From Marasmius tenuissimus (Eukaryota > Basidiomycota > Agaricomycetes > Agaricales > Marasmiaceae), in NCBI GenBank assembly GCA_029532415.1, contig JAQOTA010000053.1, positions 3,534,001 through 3,598,000 on the forward strand: 64,000 nucleotides of DNA, in the 5' to 3' direction. The notes under the pieces were generated by a model, which saw only the letters and a program-made list of their open reading frames with translations, did not search any database and was not told the origin of the DNA. The position numbers and the translations under genes were made by a program. Positions 23,622 through 34,738 of this stretch are shown here, piece by piece (within the stretch, counting starts at the first letter, position 1; the number at the start of each line of letters is the position of its first letter).

Positions 23622-25400
23622 ATGACTCGAAAGAGTTCATATTCCAACGGCCAAGGCCTTATCGATACCGAGTCATCTCCCTTGGGACAGGCCGGCATCA
23701 GTTTCATGAATGGTTCTGAATCGCCGAGCCTCTCACCACTCTCACCGCTTTCGCCACTCTCGTCGTGCTCATCCAATTCTCCTCGGCTGACTTCATCTTT
23801 CAACAATGACAGACAGCGCACACCACCCCGGCCGCACACGTTGCTGCCTTCAGAAGCTTCCCCCAGCACCACTTTAGGCTCCGCCATTTTTAACCAACAG
23901 TTCAACCATCACAACACATCGTATAGCCAAGATGTTCGACCTCGCGTGAATAGCTCGGCTCTTCCCCAATCGTCTAAGGCCCTTCGTCATGGACCCCCGT
24001 CGCACAACCCGCTTGATCTCTCAAGCTCTTCTCGTCCCAACAATGTATCGTTAACTACCCAGTCAAATCCCGTTGCTCTCCAGCAACTCGCTAACCACTA
24101 TGGCATCCCCTCTGTCTTGCCCAAGCCGCCTTTATCTAAACCAGCTACAATCAGTCAACAACCTCAACAATCACGGTCGGCGCCTCCGCTCCCGGATTTC
24201 CAGTCTCAATTATCCAACTATTTATCAATGTTAGCCCACAAACCAGAACCTAATCAGACATCCTCCAATATTGATAACACCATGATCAATAATACTGTCG
24301 AGGAAGGTCAACACAAGGACGTCCCCGCAATGGACAAGGACGCGCTGCAGAGCGTCGTCGAGACGCTCATGGGTGAGTTTGCTCTGCGTCAAACGAGCGA
24401 CCTTGTATTAACCGTGGCACTCTTTGACGACGCAGCCTCTCCGGAGTTCAGGAATCTTCCCTCTATGGACTCCCCGGCCGTCACTTCACCAAATTCATTC
24501 CTCACTTCCCCTTTCGACACACCCTTACAACAGTTCGACACTTCTCCTCTCATCGACTTCGCAGACACATACAACGGAACATCGCCTCTCCTTGACACTC
24601 CGTTGTTCGACGACTTCAACACTTCGCCCATCGATGACAGTCCTTTCCTTGACGTTCTCAACACGCCTGTCATGGATGCCGTTGACGGCGTCGGAATGTA
24701 CGCGAACGGTAGTCCGCTCTTTGACGACGGAGGAGTTAGCATGTATCAAGAACTTGAGCAGCAAGTCAAATCGAACGCTGCTCAGGCTCCGTGGGATCAG
24801 CTTCTGAAAATCTCTCCACAAACCTCCAACCTCGACCCTTCCCTGGTCTATCCGAGCCCAAGCTTGCAATCGGAGCAGTCCTTCTCCGCGCCTTCACCCC
24901 CCAAGGCAGCCACTCCCGCTCCCGCATCATCTGCTCCCAAGCGTAAGCAGCCCACGGCCACTGGTACCCGCCGCAACATCACTCCCGAGTCCCTTGTACC
25001 TTACGATGCCCCAACGCAATCGAGGCGGTATGCCATGCCGTCGGCAACCTCCAAGAAGGAGGTACCTGCCACGTTTGCACGTAAGAAGAGAAAAATGATG
25101 GGCGGTGCGGTAAACGTCGGTGGTAGTGGTGATGATGAGCTGGATGATGATGCTGATCTGCCGCCGCTGCACCCCGACGCGACGGAGAAGGAGCAGATCG
25201 AGTACAAGCGCCGACAAAATACCCTCGCTGCTCGAAAGTCGAGGAAGCGCAAGCTCGAGTATCAGCAGGGACTCGAGACTGAGAATGATGCGTTGAAGCG
25301 GGAAGTCGAAGCCTGGAAGTGCCGATGCGAGCTGTTGAGCGGGATGTTGAAGGGTGCTGGCATCAATGTTGACGTCCAGGATCTTATTGATCCCAAGTGA
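23622..25400 (+). CDS. bZIP transcription factor, Gcn4/Cpc1-like
   Basis: Single open frame of 592 aa, with no intron needed. The basic region RRQNTLAARKSRKRKLEYQQ near residue 530 has the N-x7-R pattern of the Gcn4 family and is followed by a short leucine zipper. The N-terminal two-thirds is Ser/Pro/Gln-rich. Residues about 270-370 hold a run of short acidic-hydrophobic repeats (SPFDTPL, SPLLDTPLFDDF, SPFLDVLNTP, SPLFDD) that look like an activation domain. Gcn4/Cpc1 turns on amino acid synthesis genes on starvation. The leader after 23400 has no ATG, so the upstream ORFs that control GCN4 in yeast are not seen close by. A GTGAGT at 23443 could open a leader intron. The exact ortholog is not settled. 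Confidence 0.87.
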   Translation: MTRKSSYSNGQGLIDTESSPLGQAGISFMNGSESPSLSPLSPLSPLSSCSSNSPRLTSSFNNDRQRTPPRPHTLLPSEASPSTTLGSAIFNQQFNHHNTSYSQDVRPRVNSSALPQSSKALRHGPPSHNPLDLSSSSRPNNVSLTTQSNPVALQQLANHYGIPSVLPKPPLSKPATISQQPQQSRSAPPLPDFQSQLSNYLSMLAHKPEPNQTSSNIDNTMINNTVEEGQHKDVPAMDKDALQSVVETLMGEFALRQTSDLVLTVALFDDAASPEFRNLPSMDSPAVTSPNSFLTSPFDTPLQQFDTSPLIDFADTYNGTSPLLDTPLFDDFNTSPIDDSPFLDVLNTPVMDAVDGVGMYANGSPLFDDGGVSMYQELEQQVKSNAAQAPWDQLLKISPQTSNLDPSLVYPSPSLQSEQSFSAPSPPKAATPAPASSAPKRKQPTATGTRRNITPESLVPYDAPTQSRRYAMPSATSKKEVPATFARKKRKMMGGAVNVGGSGDDELDDDADLPPLHPDATEKEQIEYKRRQNTLAARKSRKRKLEYQQGLETENDALKREVEAWKCRCELLSGMLKGAGINVDVQDLIDPK

Positions 25401-26579
25401 GCATGATATGTCGTCTCTGCCCTCTTTCCATGCATTTCGTCCTTGTCCTATGCACGACCTCCTCGTTCCATTCTGATACCCTGCCCATGCGTCCATCACC
25501 AAAAGTTTTCCTTTGAGTTTGAACTCCTGATGCTCTGTATACTTATCATTCGTAAACTTTCTGTACGTTGTTGCTGCCCTAGCGATATAACACTGATCTC
25601 CGTCCTCGTCTTTTCCACAATCTTTTCACCGTCCATTCCATAAATCTCTTTTCATATCCTGAATCACCATCTTATGTTTCCCCCCTTCCCCTTTCTCTGG
25701 ATCAAAACACTTTCCTCCCACTTTCCTCCACGTCTCGGATCAAAACTTCCCCCCATTTCTTTCGTCCCCCACCACTCGTCCCTTCAATGTGGACGTACTG
25801 CCTGTAATTCTGTGTATCGTCTGAGAATCAAAGACTGTTGACCCCATTTTGATGTGTGATTCTAAGTTCGAAGCGCATAAGTTTGGACGCGCAGACGTTT
25901 TATAAGGCGTTGAGTCAGGAAGATGAACTTTGAGAAGTCCAACTGTGAACCAAGCTGCGCTCAACCTAAACCTGTGTTTCTGAGTTCAAAACGTTCAAAT
26001 TTGACTGGAACTGGTTCATGATCGAGTTTCCCTCTTTCGACGTTGACGCTTGCAGCCATGATGCATAGGACAGCCGATCATTCCGTGAGGCTTTAAACAG
26101 GTACGAAAGGAGGCTAGCAAGTTGGACTCGAACCAGGTCGCCCCGTCAGAGTTTTGAAGACAGTCGTTCAGAAGCTGCTGCGTAGGTGAAGGTGCCCCAC
26201 ATCGTGCGTCCGAGCTGCTGGGTTCGAGTCTACTAGCAAGTACAAGGCTGGTCTGCCTTCGGACATGCCCGATTTGGACTCCAGCTCTAAGAACGACGCA
26301 AATATGGATTCCGAATCGCCTATTCTTCGGCGAGAGAAGCACCACAGAGCTTACTGACCGGGGAGCTTGGGGTTCCCAAGCACTACTCACATCTTACGTT
26401 GGACGATGTTGTAGCGAGGGCTTTTTGCTCGCCGTAGATGAGAATGCCACGCATCGGTCAAGAGATCATAAATCATATTTAGTGAATAGCAGATCGTCCA
26501 TATTGCCCTAAGAATTACTACACCTAGTGTGTCAATGATTAACAAGTAACTAACCCTATGTAAGATCAAAATTGTCCGT
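25401..26579. other. Intergenic, tail-to-tail region
   Basis: The left part is very pyrimidine-rich 3' sequence. It contains two copies, in opposite orientation, of a tRNA B-box-like motif (26120 region minus, 26220 region plus), but no tRNA fold. Confidence 0.5.
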
Positions 26580-27907
26580 TCAGTTATAGACGTAGCAAAG
26601 GGCTCCACCCCTGGTGTTCATGTAGTCCCTAACGAGTGGCTGTCTGTCGAAGAGACTGTACACGGGCAGCTCGTCGTCGATCGACGCTTGTTGGGTTCGG
26701 GACTGATCTCTGAAACCCCCGTAGTCACTGAGGCGGGCGGCGTTGGCCTCTTGCCACTAATAGAGGGAGACCGGTCAGCGTCCTTCTGCGTGTGGAACCA
26801 GCAACCCTACTCACCTGTGTCCAGATTCGATCTACGTTGGCGTGGTGCATATAGAACATTATGTCGTTCGGGGCGTTGTAGGCCGCCATTTCTCCATTGA
26901 CCGAGTTGTGGACTGGAGAGGATCGAAGAGGGATGAGTTTTGAGAGACAGTGAGACAAAGAGGAACAACACCCACCTGCATCGTGAGGGCCACTTTCGAG
27001 CATGGGCGCAAAATTGGCGTAGTCGTTAGCACGGGAAACAGAAGCCACTACCCGTGAGGTGTACTAGAATCAACAGACGATCAGCAAAACCTCCTTTAGA
27101 CAGCCATACCAACTCACAGCGTTGCGGTTCATATCTCCAACGACGGCCTCTCCCGTTGCGGGGTCTCGTTGGAAGTTCGTAAAGTCGCGATTGAGACAGT
27201 GAGGCATGTTCTCGTCATCACGACTCTCAGGGGGTGATCCAATAGTGAATGTGAGGTTTGCGTATGGTCCATCGAGAATACATCTACGGAACCCTTCAGG
27301 CGCACCACTGACGGGGTGCCCGTTCCCACCAAATCCGGTGACGGGGTCCCAGATGGGCGAATTGGCCACATTGTTGGCGTCGGCGTCGATGGACCAATCC
27401 CAGTACGGGTATGTACCCTGATAACCACACTCGGAGCGTAGCATCTTTTCATGTTCGTCCACGAACAAGCGATGCCATGGAAGGAAGTGCGCCTAGTTTG
27501 GAGAGATCGTCAGTAAAAGGACTTGGTGAGGACTAATGTGGAAACTTTGCACATACCACATAATGAATTTGACGTTCGTTGCCCGCTATGAAGTGTGTCC
27601 ATGTCAAATCGTCCAGGCGGTGAACAACTTCATCTTGGTCGGGGTAGCGCTGCTTAGGGAGGCCTCGAAGGCACAAGTTGGCCTGGTGGAAATCCTGCTT
27701 TTCGGGATCACTGAGTTGGCGCCTAAAAGAAAAGTCCTCAGTTTCGAATGTTCAAGCCTCAAGACCGAAGGTGAGATCAGATGCTTACCATTCTCTACGA
27801 ACGGTTGGATTACTGCAGGTATCGGAAAGTTGAGCGTAAGCGACAGAGTGAAAGAGCGTGAGAGACAAAAGAGTGACGATGCGAAGGAGCCCATTGGAGA
27901 GTTGCAT
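26580..27907 (-). CDS. Secreted short tyrosinase-like copper protein
   Basis: The ATG at 27907 gives a signal peptide (MQLSNGLLRIVTLLSLTLFH, then SVAYA). The tyrosinase core follows: WTHFIAGNERQIHYVAHF, HFLPWHRLFVDEHEK (CuA histidines), GTYPYWDWS, then CuB with ESGPHDAVHNSVNGEM and DIMFYMHHANVDRIW. The six copper-binding histidines appear present. The end is TRGGALCYVYN. Introns are inferred near 27790-27720, 27560-27490, 27115-27065, 26975-26920 and 26815-26755. It is shorter than the cytosolic mushroom tyrosinases and has a signal peptide, so it is probably one of the short secreted type that oxidises phenols outside the cell. Confidence 0.9.
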
Positions 27908-28558
27908 GGTGGACAACAAGGAGTAAAGAAACAACGGAAAGGGTGAAGATCGTTATGGCTGGATCGTTCAGGACGGACCATATTTATATCATCATAAGGC
28001 TCTCGCCATGGATCGCCGACAGAGTGGTTGGACGTTTGACGCGATGGGATTCCGCGTTTCATGTGTGAGGGGTTTTTCAAAACGTCGTTTTCTTTGCTTC
28101 CGCCCGCTGTTTTGTTTCCGCTATTCGAGAGAGCGACCGGATACTAGCCACGAGAGCTTTCAGGCAGTGGAATCTGGCAGTCGTTGCAGACATTGAGCAA
28201 GGGCTTGCTGTGCATCGTCCTGAACCTTCAACCACCTATCAGGACCTTTCTTTCTGCAAAAAGCGGAGCCACATGCCTTTGCCTATCGACTGCTGTCAGG
28301 ACAGTGATCAAGATCTGGTAAGAGGTTTGGTTGAGACGTTCGGGGCTGACTTTGAGTGTTGGGACGGAAGTTACGGTTTCGGATTGAGGGGCAATCCCGA
28401 CGTTGGGTCCCCTATTCCAGAAATTCCGAGCGGTAACTACACGTGCGATGACAGGGTTTCAAGGCGATCTGTATTCATCTCTTCGCAAGAGGACGCATGT
28501 GTATGTAGTCACAAAGGAGAGGGCGACAAACGATCAAACGACAAACAAATTGCGCCTC
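27908..28558. other. Intergenic between tyrosinase start and MYND gene end
   Basis: A TATATTTATA-like A/T stretch near 27980 (minus) may be the tyrosinase TATA region. The plus open frame 28210-28647 has no recognisable protein features. Confidence 0.45.
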
Positions 28559-30321
28559 TCACCACGAAGGATCTTCTAGCGGTCCTTTGTCAAGGCAAAC
28601 GGCAAGCTGTACATCGCCGATGCGTCTCGCCCATCTATAAATTTTGAAGGCATTCTTCTTCTTCATCTGTCCCGTGAGCTTTGCGTGCGAGTGGAGGTCC
28701 TCAGAACGATTGAGGTGTACTTGCAAGCTCCGCTGTCTGTCGTAAATTAACATGGGGTTTGTTTCGCGATACGTATGCCGTTGGATCTTGATCAAAAAGG
28801 CGGCGTTGCCGTGGACATTGGGACATCCTGCAGGCGACTCGACCGCCGCATCGTAAAGATTCTGGGTTAGAGGATTGTACGATGTTTGAACGTTCAGGTA
28901 TCGGAGAGAGCCCGTCCCGCTTTGCTCTCCTTCTGGCACGACGGAAAAGGTGACATCTTGCCAGATGCCACCAGTGAGCGTTTTGCAGAACGTCTTGTGT
29001 TCACGCCAATGAGATTTCTGACAATCTGAAGAGTAAAATAAACGTTATCTACACGCTCAACGGGTACCGAAGTTACAACTCACCTGCGCCGCAATATCGC
29101 ACGGAGAAGCATCCCTTGCACTTCTTCTCGCCCTTTTCTCCACAAACAACACATCCAGAGTCACTCGACAGCCTCCCAAGATCCATTTGACTGATTGGGC
29201 CGACAGGAAGAATGAATGAGGGTACAAAAGTATTTTCCTCTGCTTTACGAGTGGGTTGATACTCGGGTGCGAGTCGTTTGGAATTGGCGTGCAGGAAGCT
29301 GAGCATGAGCATCTGCTCTTCGAGAGTGGCAGTTACCTGAATCAGTTTCCTTGAACGCAACGGTTCTACAGCCCAAATTGGAATGCTTCCGATGGGAGCA
29401 TTGCGCGTTACTCTGCTATACAGGATGATGATGATCGGGACGGAATTGACGTTGCGTACTTCGACTACCTGGGAGGGGGGTCAATATCACCTTCAATCCA
29501 AGCTGATAAGAAACACTAACCCTAAAGCATATTGCGGTTCCCTGATCCTTATCCTGCATGATTACATGGACACCCCCTCGAGAATCAATTCCCTCAGCGA
29601 TCGACAAAAGTGATGCTCTCAGATCGACGAGGGCATTTGCATACAGCGGAAACATGTTCGCTCTGGGTGTGGACGCTTCGACGACATTTTCTCGATAAAC
29701 AGCCATCTTCAAGAAGCCTCCAGCCCACAACGGGAAGGAACCCGGGCGTATCGCCTCTGTGACCGTCTCACCGAAAACTTTCGCAAAGTTCTGTGCTGCA
29801 TCCAGTGCACCCTTCAGTTTCTTGTCGATAGCCTTCTCCGAAAGAAGCGTTGTCGGCGGCAGCTTGGCCCCCATGGCCGCCAGTAAACCCAATTTTTCCT
29901 CTCGATTCGTTCCAGGGGATACCTCCTTCCCAAAAGTGGCAGCCACATCTCTAAATTCTTGCAAGACACGGTCCAACCAGTTGAAACACGTTTTGCAGTC
30001 CAAGTTGCCATGGGAGTTGCACTTGTACCTGTTGTTTCCGTCTTCATCTTTTTCGTTCGTCTTGATCGCCTGTCCGTAAATAACGTCGGCAAGAGGTGGT
30101 CGGTCCTACAAGTGTCATTAGCCTTGGATACTGATTTCGAGTATTTGTGTGAGGTATACCCAGAGCCGCTCCTCCGAAATGCCAGGAAAAGCCTTCGACA
30201 ACTCCTCTTCGATGGATACGTTGTTGCACATTCGATGATCACAGCCGCATTTATGACAGACTTCGCTTCCATGCGCAGTACAGAACATGAAGTCGTTGAT
30301 AACAGTGTTGTCGATCAGCAT
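28559..30321 (-). CDS. MYND zinc-finger protein
   Basis: The N-terminal part has a conserved Cys/His block INDFMFCTAHGSEVCHKCGC and a second one YKCNSHGNLDCKTCFNWLDR. The middle part is helical. The MYND finger near the C-terminus reads CVVCGEKGEKKCKGCFSVRYC then CQKSHWREHKTFC, complete in its Cys/His ligands. Introns are inferred near 30160-30105, 29520-29465, 29380-29350 and 29085-29030. MYND fingers bind proline-rich partners. Large families with this N-terminal block occur in agaric genomes, role unknown. The start is uncertain: ATG at 30321 begins LIDNTVINDF, but the open frame reaches upstream to an acceptor-like site near 30405. Confidence 0.8.
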
Positions 30322-30536
30322 TCTCAAGGGTGCGAGCGGTTGGTGGTAGTAAAGGTCCAAGAACGTTTGAGCCGGCAGGCAAATTCGGTAGCTTTTTTCG
30401 ACAAGACTGAATTAGTGGTCATACTAAAGTTACAAGGAGTATAAGCTAGAAGATTCAAGATTAACGTAGAGTAAGCAGGAAAAGACAGAAATCGGAATGA
30501 AGGTTTCGCAATTCGGGACTTCCAGGTCTGGAAGGT

Positions 30537-31664
30537 TCAAGTAGTTTCCGAATCTTTAGCTGGCGTCGCGGGAGCCTCAGCATCCCGAGCATCCTGGGCA
30601 GCGGGTTCGGCTTCGTCAATCTTCTCCTTCTCCTTCTCGCCTTCCTTGTCCTTCTTCCCCTTCAAGAATTTGGGATACTTGGGCCATTTACCCTGTAATT
30701 CAAGAACGTCAGTGACCATAGGGCTTATTCCGACGAAGGACACTTACGTTCTTGTCGGGTCGTTCGTTGGCCTCTTCACCTTCAGGAATTTGTATCTCCT
30801 CTCCATCGCCTTCTGCCTGAATGTCGGTCGTTTCCTTGTCTTTCTTGGTCTTACGTTTCTTCGTTGTCAGACGGCGAAGCATTGGTTGCCAGCCTCGCTG
30901 TGCAAATGTGAGCGGAAGTTCTGGGAAAGCAGGGTCTCACGTCGAACTGACCTCACGAAGAATTTCCTCTTCTTTCGCCTGACTTTCCGCTGGGTCCAGT
31001 GGAAGAGCGGGGTTCTCTGTAGGCGGTGATGTCGGAGGGGTAGGCGGGGCCGGAGGGGCTCGAAAGAGTCCACCAAAGAAGCTACCTGGCTGGGACTTGG
31101 GTTCACGAACAGCTGGCTGTAGAATCGAGACGTATCAAGGCATGGAAATTCTGGGTGTATATTGACAAACGTACCTGTCCATCCTCGGTTACCTCTCCCT
31201 CGCTGGAGGTGCCTCCGCTAGTGCTGGACTGGGTTACAGCCAATCCGTGAGCTCTCAGCCAGTCCCCTGCTTTCCCTGCTTGCCTTGCAGCGTCTTGGCC
31301 GTCCCTGACATCGATAGTGGTGACTGTACCGGACTGCATTCGCTCATCAAAGAACTCCTGCATAAGAGCCGATTGGAGACTTCCATCGTTGGATTTCCAT
31401 GGTCGGATCTTGACAAAAGTACCAGAACCAGCAGGGTGTTCAATGAACAAGCTGGAACGAACAGCTTTGATGGTTTGGAGTTCGAGGACAGTCTCGAGAG
31501 TTGAGTAGTCAATCTTCGACACTTGTTCAGGAGTCAGTGTAAAGTTTCGAGTCCATCCGTTGCGTCTGTATGTGCTCGTCAGTACTTGGAGATCCTCAGG
31601 ACAGTTGAACCTGGACGCACGTAGCTGAAAAGTTGAGATTCCCTTCTACGTGGCTTGCTGTCAT
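30537..31664 (-). CDS. Conserved hypothetical protein, acidic/lysine-rich C-terminus
   Basis: Start at 31664 (TASHVEGNLNFSA), then an intron of about 60 bp, then RNGWTRNFTLTPEQVSKIDY and a folded-looking segment to about residue 140. The rest is Pro/Ser-rich and then strongly charged (KKDKEGEKEKEKIDEAEPAA), ending KDSETT. Introns are near 31175-31115, 30955-30905 and 30750-30695. There is no signal peptide or membrane segment. No known domain was recognised. Confidence 0.72.
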
Positions 31665-32009
31665 GATGGTCGTGGAGGAGAGGTTGATAGCGAGCAGTGG
31701 TGATCCTGATATTCATATTTTGATATTTTGTTTCGGACGACGTTCCCATGGCAGTGCAGAAAAATGGACAAGTCGACGGCGGCGCGCGTTCTTGACTCCG
31801 TCACTCCGAGTCTAACTTTGGGACAAACATTGATGCCTACGGAGCGGTCCGAGCGTCTTCAACGCTTTCACACGGCAACGACCAACCCATATACACTATT
31901 CAGCTTGCATGCCCAGACTTTGGAAAATTCTTCAAGGACTCGACATTGTCAAAGATCTCGCACAGCCTGCCTGCCGATCACATTGCCATCTTAGTCTACT
32001 ACCACCACA

Positions 32010-34144
32010 ATGAGGCGCATTCCCCTTCGGCGACGTGCAGATCCCTCTCAAAGGGATGTAGATTATCACTACATTGTCATCGATAATGAAGACATAGAAG
32101 AAAGTCCAGAAGCATTCTCGTGGTACACGGATGAGACTGCTGGTGGAATGTCTTTACCGATTGCTTTCGATGGAATTCCGGCTGGTTCCAAACTGAATGA
32201 AGTCAAGGCATACTTTCTCGAGAAGCTTTATCGCAATTACGCAGCCCAAGTTGATGTAAATATCTCTCCTCATACACCTCGGCTTGTCTAATGACGAACT
32301 CCACAGGATGAACTAGGAGAAGCTATTAGCACGTTCTACACCGAACTGGGAGAATACATGGTCGAAGACTACAATTGGCGCCGTGTAGTGGTCCCTTTTG
32401 GGTGCACGTATCGAGGGAAGGCAATGAATCAGGTTCTGGACAAGAAATGGATGGAATGGGTAAGGTACTCAGACAGATGTGTAGCGTCACGGCGAAGGGT
32501 GAGTGGATTCTTTGTTCTCTTCCTTAATCCTCCCTATTTGCGTTCCTATCCTTATCCCCTAGTACCCGCTTTTCTTTCGTGCTCTCGACCGGTGGCTCGC
32601 CACTCCTCGTCAATACACCTCGACCCGTGATATCGGAGAATCGACTTCTGCCCCTTATGATGAAGAAGAAATAGCCCGTCAAAACTTGACCGACTCTGAC
32701 GCAGACTCCGATGATGTGCTAGACGAGAACGGATACTCGTTGAAAGATGGTTTCATAGAACCTGACGACTCCTTCAGCGAAGAAAGCGAAGAAGAAGAAG
32801 CAGAGGAAGAACAAGAATTAATGTCGGATGTCGCGAGACACTCGGAATCTGAGGAAGAAACCTCATCCGATGGCACCAAGGTGTCGACGGATCATTACGA
32901 GTCTGATGCTACCTCTGAAGCCGAGTCAGAAGGCAAAGTCGGCCAGCGAGGATACAAGATCGGCGGATTCGTGGAAGAAGACGGGGGTTCCAATGCCATC
33001 GACTCGGATGACTACGCCGCGGGAGGAGAAACCGATGTCGAGATGGACGGGGACGATTTCAACCCGGAGAGCAGTTTTGAGCAATCTCACTCCAATTCCT
33101 CTCGGCATAGCACTCCGGTCTCAAGCCGTACACGCTCCCATGCGCGCTCTCCCAATGTCAGCTTGACCACGGGGGCTGAGAGCTCTGAGGAAGATAGTCC
33201 TTCATCGTCTCGCACTTCGACCCCACGCAGGAGATCCGGGCGCTTACGGCGACCCAAGAAAACCCACGCACACGCCGCAAAGTCAGACTCCGACGTCGAT
33301 ATGGATTCTGAGATGAAGGAAATCAGCGATTCGGACGCGGAGGATGATTCTCCTCATACGTCGTCTGATACCACTGTTCCCGTGTCAAGTCGCCTGCGTT
33401 CCACCGCTCCCAGGAGCACATCGGACTCGGCTACGGTAGTCGAGAATCGAAGTTGTTCCCCTCAAAAGCACTTCACCTTACTTCAACCCAGTGACTTCGA
33501 GGATCTTCCGCAGGAGACCTTGGCCGGTAGGACCAGAAATCAAAGCAAGCCTGGTCGTGCCAACTCCACTCCTCTCAAACACAAACCCTCCCCGCCTGTG
33601 TCTAGCCGCGCGCGCTCTGGTAACGGTCCTCGTGAAAGCCCACATGATTCAGATGTTGTGGCCGAGAGCTCTTCCAGTAGATCTCTTGCACCTCCCTCCA
33701 GCCGCACCCGCTCCCGTACCAAACAACCCACACGGTCCGCTGCTGCAGAACAAAGTGGAAGATATTCAACCCCAAGCTCGGTTTTTGACGGAGTCGTATC
33801 GGAGTCTAGCGACTCTGAAGAGATAGTTCCAAGTTCCGACGCAGAATGTCCCCCAATCACACCCAGCCCCATCAAAGGCAAACGCAAACGCAGGTCGACC
33901 ACTGTCTACTCCTCTTCAAGTAGTGTCGGGACTGAGGATGAATCTCTTCCGACGCGGTCCCCTTTGAAACGTTCCCGTATGCGAGTCGACTCGGAATCCG
34001 ATGTTCCTGTACTAGCAGAATCACCCTGTCGAAAACGGAAAGTCAAAGTGATGGTGGGTGCAATCCTTCTCATTTGATTTTTGGAATTGTCTCACAGATT
34101 CTTTTCTCTAGGACTGCGTGCTTATTACGCCTCTGAAGCGTTGA
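32010..34144 (+). CDS. Hypothetical protein with long acidic Ser-rich tail and SSRxRS repeats
   Basis: Exons 32010-32255, 32307-32498, 32563-34053 and 34112-34144 give 653 aa in frame. The first 180 residues look folded (DYHYIVIDNEDIEESPEAFS, GEYMVEDYNWRRVVVPFGCT) but match no family I know. From about residue 190 the chain is acidic and Ser-rich, with repeated SSRxRS-type motifs. Lys/Arg clusters may be nuclear signals. The start is uncertain because another open frame just upstream (from 31763) also looks protein-like; a spliced N-terminal exon is possible. It is divergent from the gene at 30537-31664. Confidence 0.7.
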
Positions 34145-34738
34145 GAGTGCTGAGGTGGTGATGTCTTCTTGGTATTTATTCGTTAATTTATGGTGTACAT
34201 ATAGTACGTATATCTTGGAAGTTGGGCCTGGACCCCTACAGTATCTAAATTTACTTACCTCTTATCCGGTACTCCCCTTCCTCTTGTTTTCTTGGTTACA
34301 ACTTGTACTTATACGCGTATAATATGTATCGGATATACAGATACATAACAGCAGCGAGCTGCGATAGCATTAAAACCAGCAGGCCAAACTGACTCATGTA
34401 CAGGCCGCACTGGGCAGGCGCGTAGGATCTTCCCACGCTTCCTGCGACGCGTCTCGGCTATATCGCTCATGCACATGCTCGTTCATGACGCCGGATGTGC
34501 TGTTCTCAACCTCTGCTCCCAACTTGGCCGTCCTCTCGCAGTACCCTCAATCTGATATGAAGCTTTCTGACTGTGGGAGGAAGGGCCCGAATGGGCGAAC
34601 AGTCATTCGGTGAGATCCGCGTCATTCAAAACAATCCGAGCGCCCGCACCGCCTTCAAGTTGAAGTTGGCCTAGTCACCCATATCGACGCCCCTGTCATC
34701 ATTCCTTTCCCCTCATCCTCACTTACCCATTGACCACC
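34145..34738. other. Intergenic with palindromes
   Basis: Contains the perfect 14-bp palindrome TTATACGCGTATAA (34309-34322), followed by TATGTATC...GATACATA. No coding signal. The right end is a pyrimidine-rich leader of the ligase gene. Confidence 0.5.

Noticed and set aside
26117..26245. Pair of tRNA genes in opposite orientation suggested by two B-box-like motifs
   Set aside because: No A box at the right distance and no cloverleaf on either strand. At most tRNA-derived remnants.
28210..28647. 145-codon plus-strand open frame
   Set aside because: Partly antisense to the last exon of the MYND gene. No start context, signal or domain.
32679..33902. Minus-strand and alternative-frame open frames over the acidic tail
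   Set aside because: Shadows caused by low-complexity codon use in the plus-strand gene.
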